From positions 2,565,501 to 2,629,500 of the forward strand of contig NC_008044.1 in NCBI RefSeq assembly GCF_000014065.1: a stretch of 64,000 nucleotides of DNA. Direction: 5' to 3'. The notes under the pieces were generated by a model. That model was not told the DNA's origin, did not search any database, and saw nothing but the letters and a program-made list of their open reading frames with translations. Below, piece after piece: positions 47,401 through 56,632 of the stretch (position 1 is its first letter; every line of letters begins with the position of its first letter). Origin of the DNA: Ruegeria sp. TM1040 (GTDB taxonomy: Bacteria; Pseudomonadota; Alphaproteobacteria; Rhodobacterales; Rhodobacteraceae). The position numbers and the translations under genes are program-made.

Positions 47401-48270
47401 ATGACTGACGCGCACAGCACCGCGAAGCACCCCGCCGCGATTATGGCCGAGGTACTGGATGAAATCGACGCCGCGCGCACCTTCGTGGCGCGCGACGATT
47501 CCTTTGACAGTGCACAGGCACTGAGGGTGGCGCTCAGGCGATTGCGTAGCGGGTTGACCCTGTTTCGCCCGATGCTTCCCACCGAGCACAACAAAGCCCT
47601 CCTTGAAGAGGCGCGCTGGCTGGCAGCAGAGGTCACGCGTCTGCGGGATCTCTACTTGCTATGGCAAGATACATTGACCCCGGCGCGCGTCGCCTTGCCG
47701 GACAACACCGCCTTGCAGAGCCTCGAGGTGCGCGTCCTCAATCGCATTGAAAAAGAGCGTCAGCAGCTTCGCACGCTGCTCGTGAGTGACCGGGTTCAGG
47801 CGCTGATCGCGCAGGGAAACGAAATGCGCGACACTGAGTTCTGGAAGCCGGCTGCGCATAGTCCTGAGAAGCTCGAAGATCTCTGCATCGAGACCCTTGA
47901 TTTGCGCCTCAGCCAGGCTCTCAAGCACGGAGAGACCCTGAAACGCCTGGATTCCCAGGCACGCGACAGCTTCCGCAAGAGCCTGCGCAAGCTACGGGCG
48001 ACGGCTGAATTCACTCAGTCGATGTTTCCCTCAAAAAAGACCAAAGCCTTTCTCAAACAGCTGAAAAAGCTGTTGGATTCCATGGTCGCAGCGCGCGATG
48101 CAAGTGCCGTGCGTGACCGGCTCGAGGATCTGATGCAAGATATGGAAGAGGGCTCGGCAGAGCGCCATATCGCGCAGGAGTTGATCAAAGCCAAAGAGGC
48201 AGGGGTCGGGCTCGATCACAAGCGATTGCAGAAACTCTGGCGCGCGACGGTTGGCTTGCCACTTCACTAA
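47401..48270 (+). CDS. CHAD domain protein
   Basis: An all-helical protein of 289 aa with a conserved histidine alpha-helical domain. The first helix pair has the pattern ALRVALRRLRSGLTLF, where basic residues line the polyphosphate channel; a second repeat has RKSLRKLRATAEF. No CYTH (triphosphatase) domain is fused. CHAD proteins bind polyphosphate granules (known for the family). It lies 50 bp after the peroxiredoxin gene. Confidence 0.88.
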   Translation: MTDAHSTAKHPAAIMAEVLDEIDAARTFVARDDSFDSAQALRVALRRLRSGLTLFRPMLPTEHNKALLEEARWLAAEVTRLRDLYLLWQDTLTPARVALPDNTALQSLEVRVLNRIEKERQQLRTLLVSDRVQALIAQGNEMRDTEFWKPAAHSPEKLEDLCIETLDLRLSQALKHGETLKRLDSQARDSFRKSLRKLRATAEFTQSMFPSKKTKAFLKQLKKLLDSMVAARDASAVRDRLEDLMQDMEEGSAERHIAQELIKAKEAGVGLDHKRLQKLWRATVGLPLH

Positions 48271-48414
48271 CCCCTGGCGCGGTGCCCTCGTGGCGCAGCG
48301 CCTCGATGCTTGAACACCGTCTCTGACCTGAAGAACGCGATGAGACTGCGCGCTGGCTGCCTAGCGCCTTCCGATCTGGCGCACCTGTTGTGTCCTTACC
48401 GCTCTCTGCAAGAG

Positions 48415-48711
48415 CTAGGAGGTCAGACCATCCATCTTTCGGGCGAGCTTTGCATCGAGGGAGCTCACCCCGCCGACGTCATGGGTGGTCAGAACAACCG
48501 TCACTTTGTTGTAGATATTGCTCCATTCTGGATGGTGATTCCATTTTTCCGCCCAGATCGCGGCCTTTGTCATGAAGGCAAAGGCCTCCACAAAGTCCGC
48601 AAACTCATAGGTTTTTCGAATCGCATCTCGTCCTGTTTCAAGTTCCCATCCCGTAGCGAATAATGGCTCCAGCAGGGGGCCTCGGGTTTCATCGGAAAGC
48701 TTCTCGGTCAT
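48415..48711 (-). CDS. phhB: 4a-hydroxytetrahydrobiopterin dehydratase (PCD)
   Basis: A small enzyme of 98 aa that dehydrates 4a-hydroxypterin, mainly in the phenylalanine-hydroxylase cycle. The active-site motif [21 protein letters not shown] is present, with the two His and a later His. The ATG (48709-48711) overlaps the FemAB-like stop (ATGA). No phenylalanine hydroxylase is in the window, so a pterin-dependent partner is elsewhere or the protein has another role. Confidence 0.93.
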
Positions 48712-49895
48712 TCCTGTTCCTCCACATGGGTCTTCTTGAACGGCCCATAGGAGGTGAGGATCTCGATCTCTTCTCCTACGGCAGCCCGTTCTGCCTCCAG
48801 ATATTGTTCGATAGCTGCACGAAACCCCGGATCTGCGACCCAATGCAGGCTGTGGGTCTCGGTTGGCAAATAGCCACGCGCCAGTTTGTGCTCGCCCTGC
48901 GCGCCAGCCTCGACCCGATCCAGTCCCATCTCGATGGCAAGATCGATCGCCTGATAGTAGCACAGCTCAAAGTGCAGGCAGGGGTGATGTTCCATGCACC
49001 CCCAGTACCGGCCATACAACGTCTTGGCCCCGATAAAGTTCAGCGCACCCGCGACCGGCACGCCGTCCCGCTCAGCCAAGACCAACGCCATGTCCTCGGC
49101 CATTGTGTCATGGATGATTTCGAAAAACGCACGCGTCAGATAGGGCGTGCCCCATTTTCGGCTGCCAGTATCCTGATAGAACCGCCAGAAAGCATCCCAA
49201 TGCTCGGAACGCAGGTCTGCGCCGGTGTAGGTTTCGATACTGCCGCCAAACCCCTGGGCCTGTTTGCGTTCCTTGCGGATGTTCTTGCGCTTGCGAGATG
49301 AGAGCGCCGCCAAGAACGCCTCGAACCCCGCGTAGCCGTCATTGAGCCAGTGAAACTGCTGAGAGCTGCGTGACATCAGGCCGATTTCGCGCCCGGCCTC
49401 AGCCTCGTCGGAGGTGCAGAATGTCACATGAAGAGAGGACAGCTGATTGTCAGACGCCAATTGTACCGCGCCCTGAAGCAAGGCGGAGATGCCGATTTCT
49501 TCATAGCCTGGACGCACAAGAAATCTGCGTCCGGTGGCCGGGGTAAACGGCACCGCGACCTGCAGCTTTGGGTAGTAGCGCCCACCCGCTCGCTCATAGG
49601 CATGCGCCCAATTGTGATCGAAAATATATTCGCCCTGACTGTGCCCCTTGGCATAGAGCGGCGCGCAGGCGACCAGTTGCCCATCGAGATAGCAGGTAAG
49701 GTACTGCGGCTGCCAGCCGGTCCCCTGCCCTACCGAGCCGCTGTCTTCGAGCGCGCTCAGGAACCGGTGCGTGGTAAAGGGATCAAGCGGTCGCCCGCCG
49801 GCCTCAGCCTCTGGGCAGGCACAGGCGTCCCAGTCCGATGCCGCGATCTGCGACAGGCTGCTCAACACCTGGATTTCGATTTGCGCCTGATCCAT
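48708..49895 (-). CDS. FemAB/DUF482-type acyltransferase
   Basis: The 395-aa protein has a GNAT-like double fold. Recognisable: the basic stretch [14 protein letters not shown] (about 200-213), [35 protein letters not shown] and [15 protein letters not shown] followed by [22 protein letters not shown], the last being strongly conserved in DUF482/peptidogalycan-type proteins. These are thought to transfer aminoacyl or acyl groups. Third gene of the RidA/GDPD/FemAB/PCD operon; start ATG at 49893-49895. Confidence 0.85.
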
Positions 49896-49942
49896 CTTGC
49901 CCCCGTCGTCTTCTTCCCTATTTGGGCGCCGGACGCGTCCGA

Positions 49943-50719
49943 TCAAGCGCCGAAGGCAGAAAGATAGTTTTCAAACGTGACGTTATCGACGAGACTGGCG
50001 ATCTCTGCCTCCTGCGCCGGAGTGCGTAGGGTCCAGGACAAGACGGGCACCCCAGCGGCGCGCAGGCTGCGCACCCGGTCACAGCCCACGTCACTCGCCT
50101 CGTGACTGATAAAGCTCGCGCTGACACGCTCGAAGTCCGGAATGTCTCGCAATTCGTCGCAGCGCGCCGGCGACAGCGGCGCCCACTCGAGCGGATCATA
50201 GGCGCTAGTGGTCAGGCCCCGCGCCAAATGGGGCGCGAGCCGCGCCACTTCGGCCATGCTGTTGGGATTAAAGGACATGAGCGCGACATCGCCCTGATAA
50301 TCGCGCAAATCCGTAATCGCTGCAGCCTCCAGCGCCCCTACATTTGTCCCCATCGCGCCGTCCTGATCCTTGATCTCGATCAGAAGCGGCACCTGCCCGG
50401 CCACCAGTTCCAGAACTTCGGCAAAGCTTGGGATGCATTCACCGTCCCCATGACGCAGCGCGATAGTGCCGAGCTCCACCGCGGTGCGCGCGCGAACGGG
50501 ACCGGTGGCATCCGTCAACCGGTCGAGTTCATCATCGTGAAAGACCATCGCCTGCCCGTCGGCGGACAATTGCAGGTCGATTTCGATGCCATACCCCGCC
50601 GCGATTGCCGCGCGGATGGCGGCGCGGCTGTTCTCGGGGCAATTTTCGTCAAGACCATGCAGCGCTCGATGCGTGATCGGGCGCTGCAAAAAGGCCAAAG
50701 GCAGGCGTGGGGCTGTCAT
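49943..50719 (-). CDS. Glycerophosphodiester phosphodiesterase
   Basis: A cytoplasmic-type GDPD of 258 aa. The TIM-barrel active site is visible: THRALHGLDENCPENS (His17 and ENS), GIEIDLQLSADGQAMVFHDDELDRLT and LLIEIKDQ. No signal peptide is apparent. It hydrolyses glycerophosphodiesters to glycerol-3-phosphate and alcohol. It lies 8 bp after RidA and 47 bp before the FemAB-like gene, suggesting lipid-head-group recycling next to envelope modification (inference). Confidence 0.93.
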   Translation of the reverse strand: MTAPRLPLAFLQRPITHRALHGLDENCPENSRAAIRAAIAAGYGIEIDLQLSADGQAMVFHDDELDRLTDATGPVRARTAVELGTIALRHGDGECIPSFAEVLELVAGQVPLLIEIKDQDGAMGTNVGALEAAAITDLRDYQGDVALMSFNPNSMAEVARLAPHLARGLTTSAYDPLEWAPLSPARCDELRDIPDFERVSASFISHEASDVGCDRVRSLRAAGVPVLSWTLRTPAQEAEIASLVDNVTFENYLSAFGA

Positions 50720-50727
50720 GAGGGGTG

Positions 50728-51189
50728 TCAGACTTCGATTTCAAACACGCCGTCGATCTCGACCGCGACACCCATTGGCAGCGACGGCGAGCTCACAGCC
50801 GAGCGCGCGTGACGGCCTGCATCGCCAAGGATTTCGACCAAAAGATCGGAGGCACCGTTGACCACCTGCGGCTGCTGCGTGAAATCGGCGGTCGAGTTCA
50901 CGAAGGCGCCCAGTTTCACAACGCGCTTCAGCTTGCCGAGGTCGCCCCCACAAGCCGCCTTGACCTGAGCCAACAGCGACAGAGCGCAACGTTTTGCCGC
51001 GGCCTGACCCGCTTCGACATCGAGATCCGCACCGAGACAGCCGGTGATCAGACCATTCTCATCCGCAGAAATCTGTCCAGACACATAGACCATGTTGCCG
51101 GACACGACAAAAGGCACGTAGTTCGCAGCCGGAGCCGGGGCCTCTGGCAGGGTCAGACCGAGAGATTGCAGTTTCGCATCGATGCTCAT
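50728..51189 (-). CDS. RidA family protein (YjgF type)
   Basis: This 153-aa protein has the trimeric chorismate-mutase-like fold. It starts LQSLGLTLPEAPAPAANYVPFVVSGNMVYVSGQIS; the C-terminal ARSAVSSPSLPMGVAVEIDGVFEI has the conserved Arg and Glu. It belongs to the longer YjgF/UK114 subgroup that starts with LGLxLP. RidA hydrolyses reactive enamine/imine intermediates from PLP enzymes; longer subgroup members may differ. It is first in a four-gene operon. Confidence 0.92.
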   Translation of the reverse strand: MSIDAKLQSLGLTLPEAPAPAANYVPFVVSGNMVYVSGQISADENGLITGCLGADLDVEAGQAAAKRCALSLLAQVKAACGGDLGKLKRVVKLGAFVNSTADFTQQPQVVNGASDLLVEILGDAGRHARSAVSSPSLPMGVAVEIDGVFEIEV

Positions 51190-51300
51190 GATTGGGCTCC
51201 TGTATCAACGTCCGTGTGTCATTTCGCCGGACGCTACAGTGGAAGCCTCAGCGGGAAAAGAGGCAAATGCGACCCCTTTGGACAGGTTTCTACGCGTTCC

Positions 51301-52623
51301 TCAACTTTCGCGGAACGCGCGTACGAAATAGTCCGAAAGTGGTTTTACAAGATAGGCCAATGGCGAGCGATCAGCAGTGCGGATAAAGCTTTCGACCGGC
51401 ATCCCCGGGATGAGAACCGTGCCCTCCGGGAGCCGATCCATTTCGCCCGCATTCAACTCGATCTCGGCGCGATAGTAGGAGGCCCCGGTGGTTTCGTCCT
51501 GGAAAGCATCCGCCGAAAACAGCGTCACCGATCCAAACAGCTCCGGCGTTTGGCGCTGATCCAGCGCGGGCAATCTGATCGAGACCGCCTGGCCGACATG
51601 GATCTGGTCAATATCCGTCGGCGCAACCCGCGCAGCGATCACCAGGGGTCGGTCCTGCGGCACCAGATAGAGTACAGGGTCGGCGGGCCGGATGACGGAA
51701 CGTGGGGTGCGCACACTCATCCCATAGACCACGCCCGAAACAGGCGCGGTAATGTCCAGACGGCCCAGTCGATCAATCAGAGAACGGCGCGTTTCAATCA
51801 ACTCGAGCTCTCTGTAGCGCAGGTCGCGCAGGCGGGTGATGGCCTCCTCGCGGCGCTGATTACGGAGCTTCAGCGCCTCGATTTCGATCTCGGTGATGCG
51901 ACCGCGTGCCTGCGCCTCACTCGCAATCAACTCGCCCAGCGTCCCTTGCAGGTTGGCCTGATTGCGCCGGAGGTTCAGCACCACCGACGCCTGCGCAAGA
52001 CCTCGATCCAGCAGGGACTGCTGGTTGCTGAGCTCTTCTTTGATCAGAACCAGCTGTTCTCGTGTGGCCTCCTGCTGGGCGCGCACGCCAGTGATCTGAT
52101 CCTCGATCTGGACCGCGCGCTTTTCAAGTTGCTCCACCTCGCGGCGCACCGACTCGCGTCGGGCGCGAAACAGGCGGGCTTGCCCTTCGACGAGTTCAGC
52201 CACTTCGGGGCGTTGCTGCGCCAGCGTCAGGAGTTCTGCATCAAAGCTGATGGTGTCCACCTCATCGCGCTCGGCCTCGAGCCTGCCTCGGCGGGCCATC
52301 ATCTCAAACAACTGTCCTTCGGTAATCGTAAGCTGCGAGCGCAGGTCCACCGCGTCAAGACGAACCAAGGTCTGGCCAGCGGTGACCAGATCGCCTTCGT
52401 CCACAAGAATGTCTTCCACGACTCCGCCATCGATGTGCTGCACAACCTGACGATTGCGATCCACTTCGATCTGGCCAGAGGCGACAACCGCCCCGGCGAT
52501 ATTGGAAAAAACCGCCCAGGTACCAAAGCCGCCAAGCAGAATGATCACACCCAACGCGCCCGCGATCAGGGCTCCGCGTACGGACCAGCTTTTGTGCGCT
52601 GTCTCAGTCATTGGGTCGATCAT
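51301..52623 (-). CDS. HlyD-family type I secretion adaptor
   Basis: The periplasmic adaptor of a type I secretion system, 440 aa. One TM helix (about 19-40) is followed by a lipoyl/barrel-sandwich half (VVASGQIEVDRNRQVVQHIDGGVVEDILVDEGD), a long coiled-coil region (about 130-290) and a beta-barrel domain ending in LAYLVKPLSDYFVRAF. That C-terminal motif is typical of PrtE/HlyD adaptors. The ATG overlaps the stop of the ABC gene (ATGA). No TolC gene is close. Confidence 0.94.
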   Translation of the reverse strand: MIDPMTETAHKSWSVRGALIAGALGVIILLGGFGTWAVFSNIAGAVVASGQIEVDRNRQVVQHIDGGVVEDILVDEGDLVTAGQTLVRLDAVDLRSQLTITEGQLFEMMARRGRLEAERDEVDTISFDAELLTLAQQRPEVAELVEGQARLFRARRESVRREVEQLEKRAVQIEDQITGVRAQQEATREQLVLIKEELSNQQSLLDRGLAQASVVLNLRRNQANLQGTLGELIASEAQARGRITEIEIEALKLRNQRREEAITRLRDLRYRELELIETRRSLIDRLGRLDITAPVSGVVYGMSVRTPRSVIRPADPVLYLVPQDRPLVIAARVAPTDIDQIHVGQAVSIRLPALDQRQTPELFGSVTLFSADAFQDETTGASYYRAEIELNAGEMDRLPEGTVLIPGMPVESFIRTADRSPLAYLVKPLSDYFVRAFRES

Positions 52624-54383
52624 CGAGGGCCTCCCTTCAGCGCATTTGCTCCCTGAGCCGGGCGGCGCGCACCAGAGGGTTGCAGTTCGCGGTGATTTGC
52701 AACCATTTTCCGCAGCACCTCATCTTTGGGGCCAAAGGCCACCATCGCGCCTTGCTCCACGACCAAAAGCTTGTCGCATTCCTGAATGGCAGCGGGACGA
52801 TGGGCCATGATGAGAACAGATTTCCCATGTGATTTCAGCCTCTTGATTGCATTATTCAAGGCAACAGAGCCATCATTGTCTAGATTGGAGTTCGGCTCAT
52901 CCAGGATCAGGATCACCGGGTCGCCATAAAGGGCCCGAGCCAGGCCGATGCGCTGCATCTGACCGCCAGAGAGGCGACCACCGCCAGAGCGCACCTTGGT
53001 GTCATAGCCGTCGGGCAGGCTCACGATCATCTCATGCGCCGCAGCGGCCTTCGCGGCCTCGACCACCGCCTGCGCGTCGGGGGACGAGGCGAGGCGGGCA
53101 ATGTTCTGCGCGATCGTACCTTCAAAGAGCTCTACCCGTTGCGGCAGATACCCGATGTGATCCCCGAGCACCGAGGGATCGTATTGTGACAGCGCTGCGC
53201 CATCCAGGCGCACGGTCCCAGCCGCCGCACGCCACGCCCCGGTCAACACGCGCGCAAGGGTAGACTTGCCGGATCCCGAGGGGCCGATCACGCCGATGGC
53301 TTCGCCCGGCTCCACCCGAAAAGTCACGTTGCGCAGCAACGGGCGCGTCTCGCCGGGGGCGGTGGCGGCGACCGCCTCGACCTCCAGTTTCGCCTTGGGC
53401 TTTGGCAAGGCTGTCCGAATAGGCTCTGGCGGGGTCTTGCTCAGGAGGGTTTCAAGATTGCTCCAGCCCTTGCGTGCGCGCTGCACCAGAGGCCACTGCC
53501 CCAGACCGACCTCAATCGGTGAGAGCGCACGTCCCAAAAGGATCGAACCCGCGATCATTGCGCCCGCACTTACCTCGCCCTGAAGCGTCAAATAAGCGCC
53601 AAGACCAAGCATCGCCGATTGCAAGAACAGGCGCAGGGTTTTGGTCACAGTGCTGAAGCTCCCGGTGACATCCGACGCGACAACGTAATCCGCCAGCGCC
53701 TTGTCTCGAGCGTGTCTCCAACGCTGGAATGCGGATTCGCGCATGCCCATGGCCTGAATCATCTCCGCCTCGGTGCGGATCTCTTCAGATTGAAGGGTCG
53801 CGTGATGACCACTGACCATCGCGGCTTTGCTGGGGGCCGCGCTCAAGAGCTGATTGAGCAGCGCAATCGCGATCAGCACGCTGCCACCTCCAATCGCCAG
53901 CATCCCCAGCCACGGGTGAAACAAGGCAATCCCCGCCAAGAAGATTGGGGTCCACGGCAGATCGAATGCGGCCATGAGACCGGGAGAAGCAATAAATTTC
54001 TGCACGCTCTCCAGATCGCTCAGGCCCGTCTGCGCCTCGGGATCATTGGCAATCGCCGAGCGCCGGATCATTGCATCAAACACACGCTTGTCCAGCGCCG
54101 CCTGAAACCGCGCCGCGACGCGACGCATGATCCGCCCGCGCACGGCGTCCAAGAGCCCCATCATCGCATAGAGGAAAATCACCAACAGAGTGAGCGCCAG
54201 CAGCGTGGCCTCAGATCGGCTGCCCAAAACCCGATCATAGACCTGCATCATATAGAGCGGTCCGGTCAGCATCAGCATGTTGACGAATGCGCTGAACAGA
54301 GCAACCGTCCAATAAAGTTTGCGGCTTTGACGGCGTACTGCCAGAAGCTCTGCGCGTCCCGCGTTTGCAAATTTGTTGTTCAT
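52620..54383 (-). CDS. Type I secretion ABC permease/ATPase (PrtD type)
   Basis: A 587-aa half-transporter: six TM helices (about 25-310) followed by the nucleotide-binding domain with Walker A GPSGSGKST (about 364-372), Q-loop, signature LSGGQMQRIGLARAL and Walker B VILILDEPNSNLD. There is no C39 peptidase domain or CLD, so it fits the PrtD/HasD group that secretes RTX proteases and similar proteins with C-terminal signals. First gene of the pair; the substrate is not in the window. Divergent from mlaA. Confidence 0.95.
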   Translation of the reverse strand: MNNKFANAGRAELLAVRRQSRKLYWTVALFSAFVNMLMLTGPLYMMQVYDRVLGSRSEATLLALTLLVIFLYAMMGLLDAVRGRIMRRVAARFQAALDKRVFDAMIRRSAIANDPEAQTGLSDLESVQKFIASPGLMAAFDLPWTPIFLAGIALFHPWLGMLAIGGGSVLIAIALLNQLLSAAPSKAAMVSGHHATLQSEEIRTEAEMIQAMGMRESAFQRWRHARDKALADYVVASDVTGSFSTVTKTLRLFLQSAMLGLGAYLTLQGEVSAGAMIAGSILLGRALSPIEVGLGQWPLVQRARKGWSNLETLLSKTPPEPIRTALPKPKAKLEVEAVAATAPGETRPLLRNVTFRVEPGEAIGVIGPSGSGKSTLARVLTGAWRAAAGTVRLDGAALSQYDPSVLGDHIGYLPQRVELFEGTIAQNIARLASSPDAQAVVEAAKAAAAHEMIVSLPDGYDTKVRSGGGRLSGGQMQRIGLARALYGDPVILILDEPNSNLDNDGSVALNNAIKRLKSHGKSVLIMAHRPAAIQECDKLLVVEQGAMVAFGPKDEVLRKMVANHRELQPSGARRPAQGANALKGGPR

Positions 54384-54573
54384 AACTTTCCAGTACAGCG
54401 CCTCTACACTTCCTTATAAAGCCTCGGCACTCATTTCAAAGAGTGACTGGAATCTGTTCCATATCTGTCACATTATATGGCTTTGCTGTGATCCGGGCTG
54501 GGAAGTGACGCAAAGATTGCTAAGTGACCCTAGGATGCGTGACCCGGCGCCAGTTATAACTGAATTGGTAGAC

Positions 54574-55335
54574 ATGATTGCCCTGTTTAAAAAATCCGTG
54601 ACCGCGATGGCCTTTTCCGCGGCGGTCCTGACTTCGGCCTGTGCCACCCAAGACCCTGCCGCCAAGGCCGCCGGTGAGATTTTCGACCCCTACGAGAATA
54701 CAAACCGCTCCATTCACCAGTTCAACAAAGGGCTCGACCGCTATGCGTTCCGCCCGGCGTCCAAAGGCTACGTCGCTGTGGTTCCGCCCGATATGGTTAC
54801 GGCTTTTGGCAATTTTGCCGAGAACCTGTCCAAGCCTGGCGACGCAGTGAACTATCTGCTACAGGGAAATTTCAAAGGTGCTGGGCAAGCGCTGGGGCGT
54901 TTTGCCGTGAACACCGTCCTCGGGATCGGTGGGCTTGGCGATCCCGCATCTGATTTCAAGATGCCCGAAGCCCGGACCGACTTTGGTGAGACCCTGCATA
55001 TCTGGGGTGCGGGCGAAGGCGCCTATGTGGAGCTGCCCGCTTATGGTCCCTCCACCACCCGTGATGCTGTCGGGATCGTGGTCGACTTTTTCACCAACCC
55101 GCTCAGCCAGTTTGAGAACAATCCCGCCGAAGACCTGCAGATCCCGGCCGAGATCGTGGATCAGCTTGGCAATCGCGGTACATATTCCGACACGATCGAT
55201 TCGATTCTTTACGAGAGCGCCGACAGCTACGCACAGGGCCGCCAGATCTACCTGCAGAACCGCCGTTTCGAGCTGGGGCAGGAAGACGTGAATTCCGAGA
55301 TCGATCCGTTCGAACTAGATACCGGAGGGTTCTAA
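54574..55335 (+). CDS. mlaA: MlaA lipoprotein
   Basis: The outer-membrane lipoprotein that removes misplaced phospholipids from the outer leaflet, 253 aa. Signal peptide ends LTSAC, lipidated Cys23. DPYENTNRSIHQFNKGLDRYAF is the family start; GLGDPASDFKMPEARTDFGETLHIWGAGEG and the NRGTYSDTIDSILYESADSY block are typical. The gene is followed 3 bp later by mlaC. The MlaFED ABC transporter genes are not nearby. Weak RBS; ATG at 54574 is chosen by the signal peptide. Confidence 0.95.
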   Translation: MIALFKKSVTAMAFSAAVLTSACATQDPAAKAAGEIFDPYENTNRSIHQFNKGLDRYAFRPASKGYVAVVPPDMVTAFGNFAENLSKPGDAVNYLLQGNFKGAGQALGRFAVNTVLGIGGLGDPASDFKMPEARTDFGETLHIWGAGEGAYVELPAYGPSTTRDAVGIVVDFFTNPLSQFENNPAEDLQIPAEIVDQLGNRGTYSDTIDSILYESADSYAQGRQIYLQNRRFELGQEDVNSEIDPFELDTGGF

Positions 55336-55338
55336 GCC

Positions 55339-55929
55339 ATGCTTCGCCGTCACTTCCTCGCCTCGCTTGCAGCGGTTGGCGTATCCACCACAGCGTTGCC
55401 CGCCCTTGCGCTCAATGAAAGCTCGGCGTCGGCCCTGATCAACGGTCTTGTGTCCGACATCAACAAGGTGATCGCCTCTGGCAAGTCAGAGCGCGCCATG
55501 TACGGCGATTTTGAGCGCATTTTCCAACGCTACAGCGACACCTCCTATATTGCGGCCTACGCGATGGGTGTGGACGCCCGCCGGGCCACCAACGCTCAGA
55601 AACGCGCTTTCTCCAACGCGTTCCAAGGCTATATCGCCCGCAAATACGGCAGCCGTTTTCGCGAATTCATCGGCGGTCGCCTTGAGGTGACCGACGTCAA
55701 GAAGGTCAAGAGATGGTACGAGGTCTCCTGCGTTGCCTATCTGCGCGGCCAATCCCCGTTTGAGGTCACTTTCCATGTGTCAGACCGTTCGGGCAAGGAT
55801 CTGTTCTTCAACATGTTCATTGAAGGCGTTAATCTTCTGCTCACCGAACGCACCGAAATCGGCGCGATGATCGACCGCAACGGCGGTGATATCGACAAGA
55901 TGATCTCGGATCTCCAGAAACTAAGCTGA
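55339..55929 (+). CDS. mlaC: Phospholipid-binding protein MlaC
   Basis: A periplasmic phospholipid carrier between MlaA and MlaFED, 196 aa. The N-terminus LRRHFLASLAAVGVSTTALPALA has a twin-arginine-like RR, so either Tat or Sec export. The mature part has NAFQGYIARKYGSRFREF and the FFNMFIEGVNLLLTERTEIGAMIDRNGGDIDKMI end region typical of MlaC. It lies 3 bp after mlaA; a strong terminator follows. Confidence 0.94.
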   Translation: MLRRHFLASLAAVGVSTTALPALALNESSASALINGLVSDINKVIASGKSERAMYGDFERIFQRYSDTSYIAAYAMGVDARRATNAQKRAFSNAFQGYIARKYGSRFREFIGGRLEVTDVKKVKRWYEVSCVAYLRGQSPFEVTFHVSDRSGKDLFFNMFIEGVNLLLTERTEIGAMIDRNGGDIDKMISDLQKLS

Positions 55930-55952
55930 CCTGTTCAGACCTCATAAATAAG

Positions 55953-55990
55953 GCCCCGGAAGAGTGCGCTCTTTCGGGGCTTGTTGTTTG
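55953..55990 (+). terminator. Intrinsic terminator of mlaAC
   Basis: A 12-bp stem GCCCCGGAAGAG (55953-55964) / CTCTTTCGGGGC (55969-55980), one G-T wobble and a TGCG tetraloop, is followed by the T-rich TTGTTGTTTG. Confidence 0.93.
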
Positions 55991-56060
55991 GCAATGAGAT
56001 CTGAATGTAGGCAAGCCATGCTTGATCACTCAAGCGCGCGCGGAAACCCACAGACTCTGG

Positions 56061-56537
56061 TTAGCCGTGATCCTTGAGAAGGCGTTGTTTCTGGCGTGAC
56101 CAATCGCGTTTGGCCTGGGCTTCGCGCTTGTCGTGGTTCTTCTTACCCTTCGCGATGCCGATCTTGATCTTCGCCATGCCACGATGGTTGAAATAGAGAA
56201 CCAGCGGCACAAGAGTCATCCCCTTGCGCTGGGTTGCGTTCCACAGATCCGCCATTTCCTTGCGCGACACCAAAAGCTTCCGGCGGCGGCGCTCTTCGTG
56301 CTTGAAAACCTTCGCCTGCTCGTAGGGCGCGATATAGGAATTGACCAGCCACAGCTCGCCTTCCTCCACCGCAGCATAGGACTCCGCGATGTTGGAGCCA
56401 CCCGCGCGCAGGGATTTCACCTCGGACCCTTCAAGCATGATGCCGCATTCGAGATCCTGCTCGATCGCATAGTCAAACCGCGCGCGCCGGTTTTCAGCTA
56501 TGACTTTGTAATTCGGGTCTGTCTTTTGTTTCGCCAT
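56061..56537 (-). CDS. smpB: SsrA-binding protein SmpB
   Basis: Binds tmRNA and brings it to stalled ribosomes, 158 aa. It begins [25 protein letters not shown] and has [21 protein letters not shown] and the basic C-terminal tail [22 protein letters not shown] that enters the decoding centre. The start ATG 56535-56537 matches the family; an upstream TTG is less likely. The ssrA gene was not found in the window. Confidence 0.97.
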   Translation of the reverse strand: MAKQKTDPNYKVIAENRRARFDYAIEQDLECGIMLEGSEVKSLRAGGSNIAESYAAVEEGELWLVNSYIAPYEQAKVFKHEERRRRKLLVSRKEMADLWNATQRKGMTLVPLVLYFNHRGMAKIKIGIAKGKKNHDKREAQAKRDWSRQKQRLLKDHG

Positions 56538-56632
56538 GGGGCGCAGATGTAAGTCGCCGAGCAACGGCGTGCAAGATCACCTGATGCACAAAGCAGGCAT
56601 TCTGTGCTGCAAAGGCCATGCTCGGCGCGCTT

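Noticed and set aside
50725-52656. 643-codon plus-strand frame across ridA and the HlyD gene
   Set aside because: Runs antisense to two well-supported genes and has no family resemblance; a mirror of their codon use.
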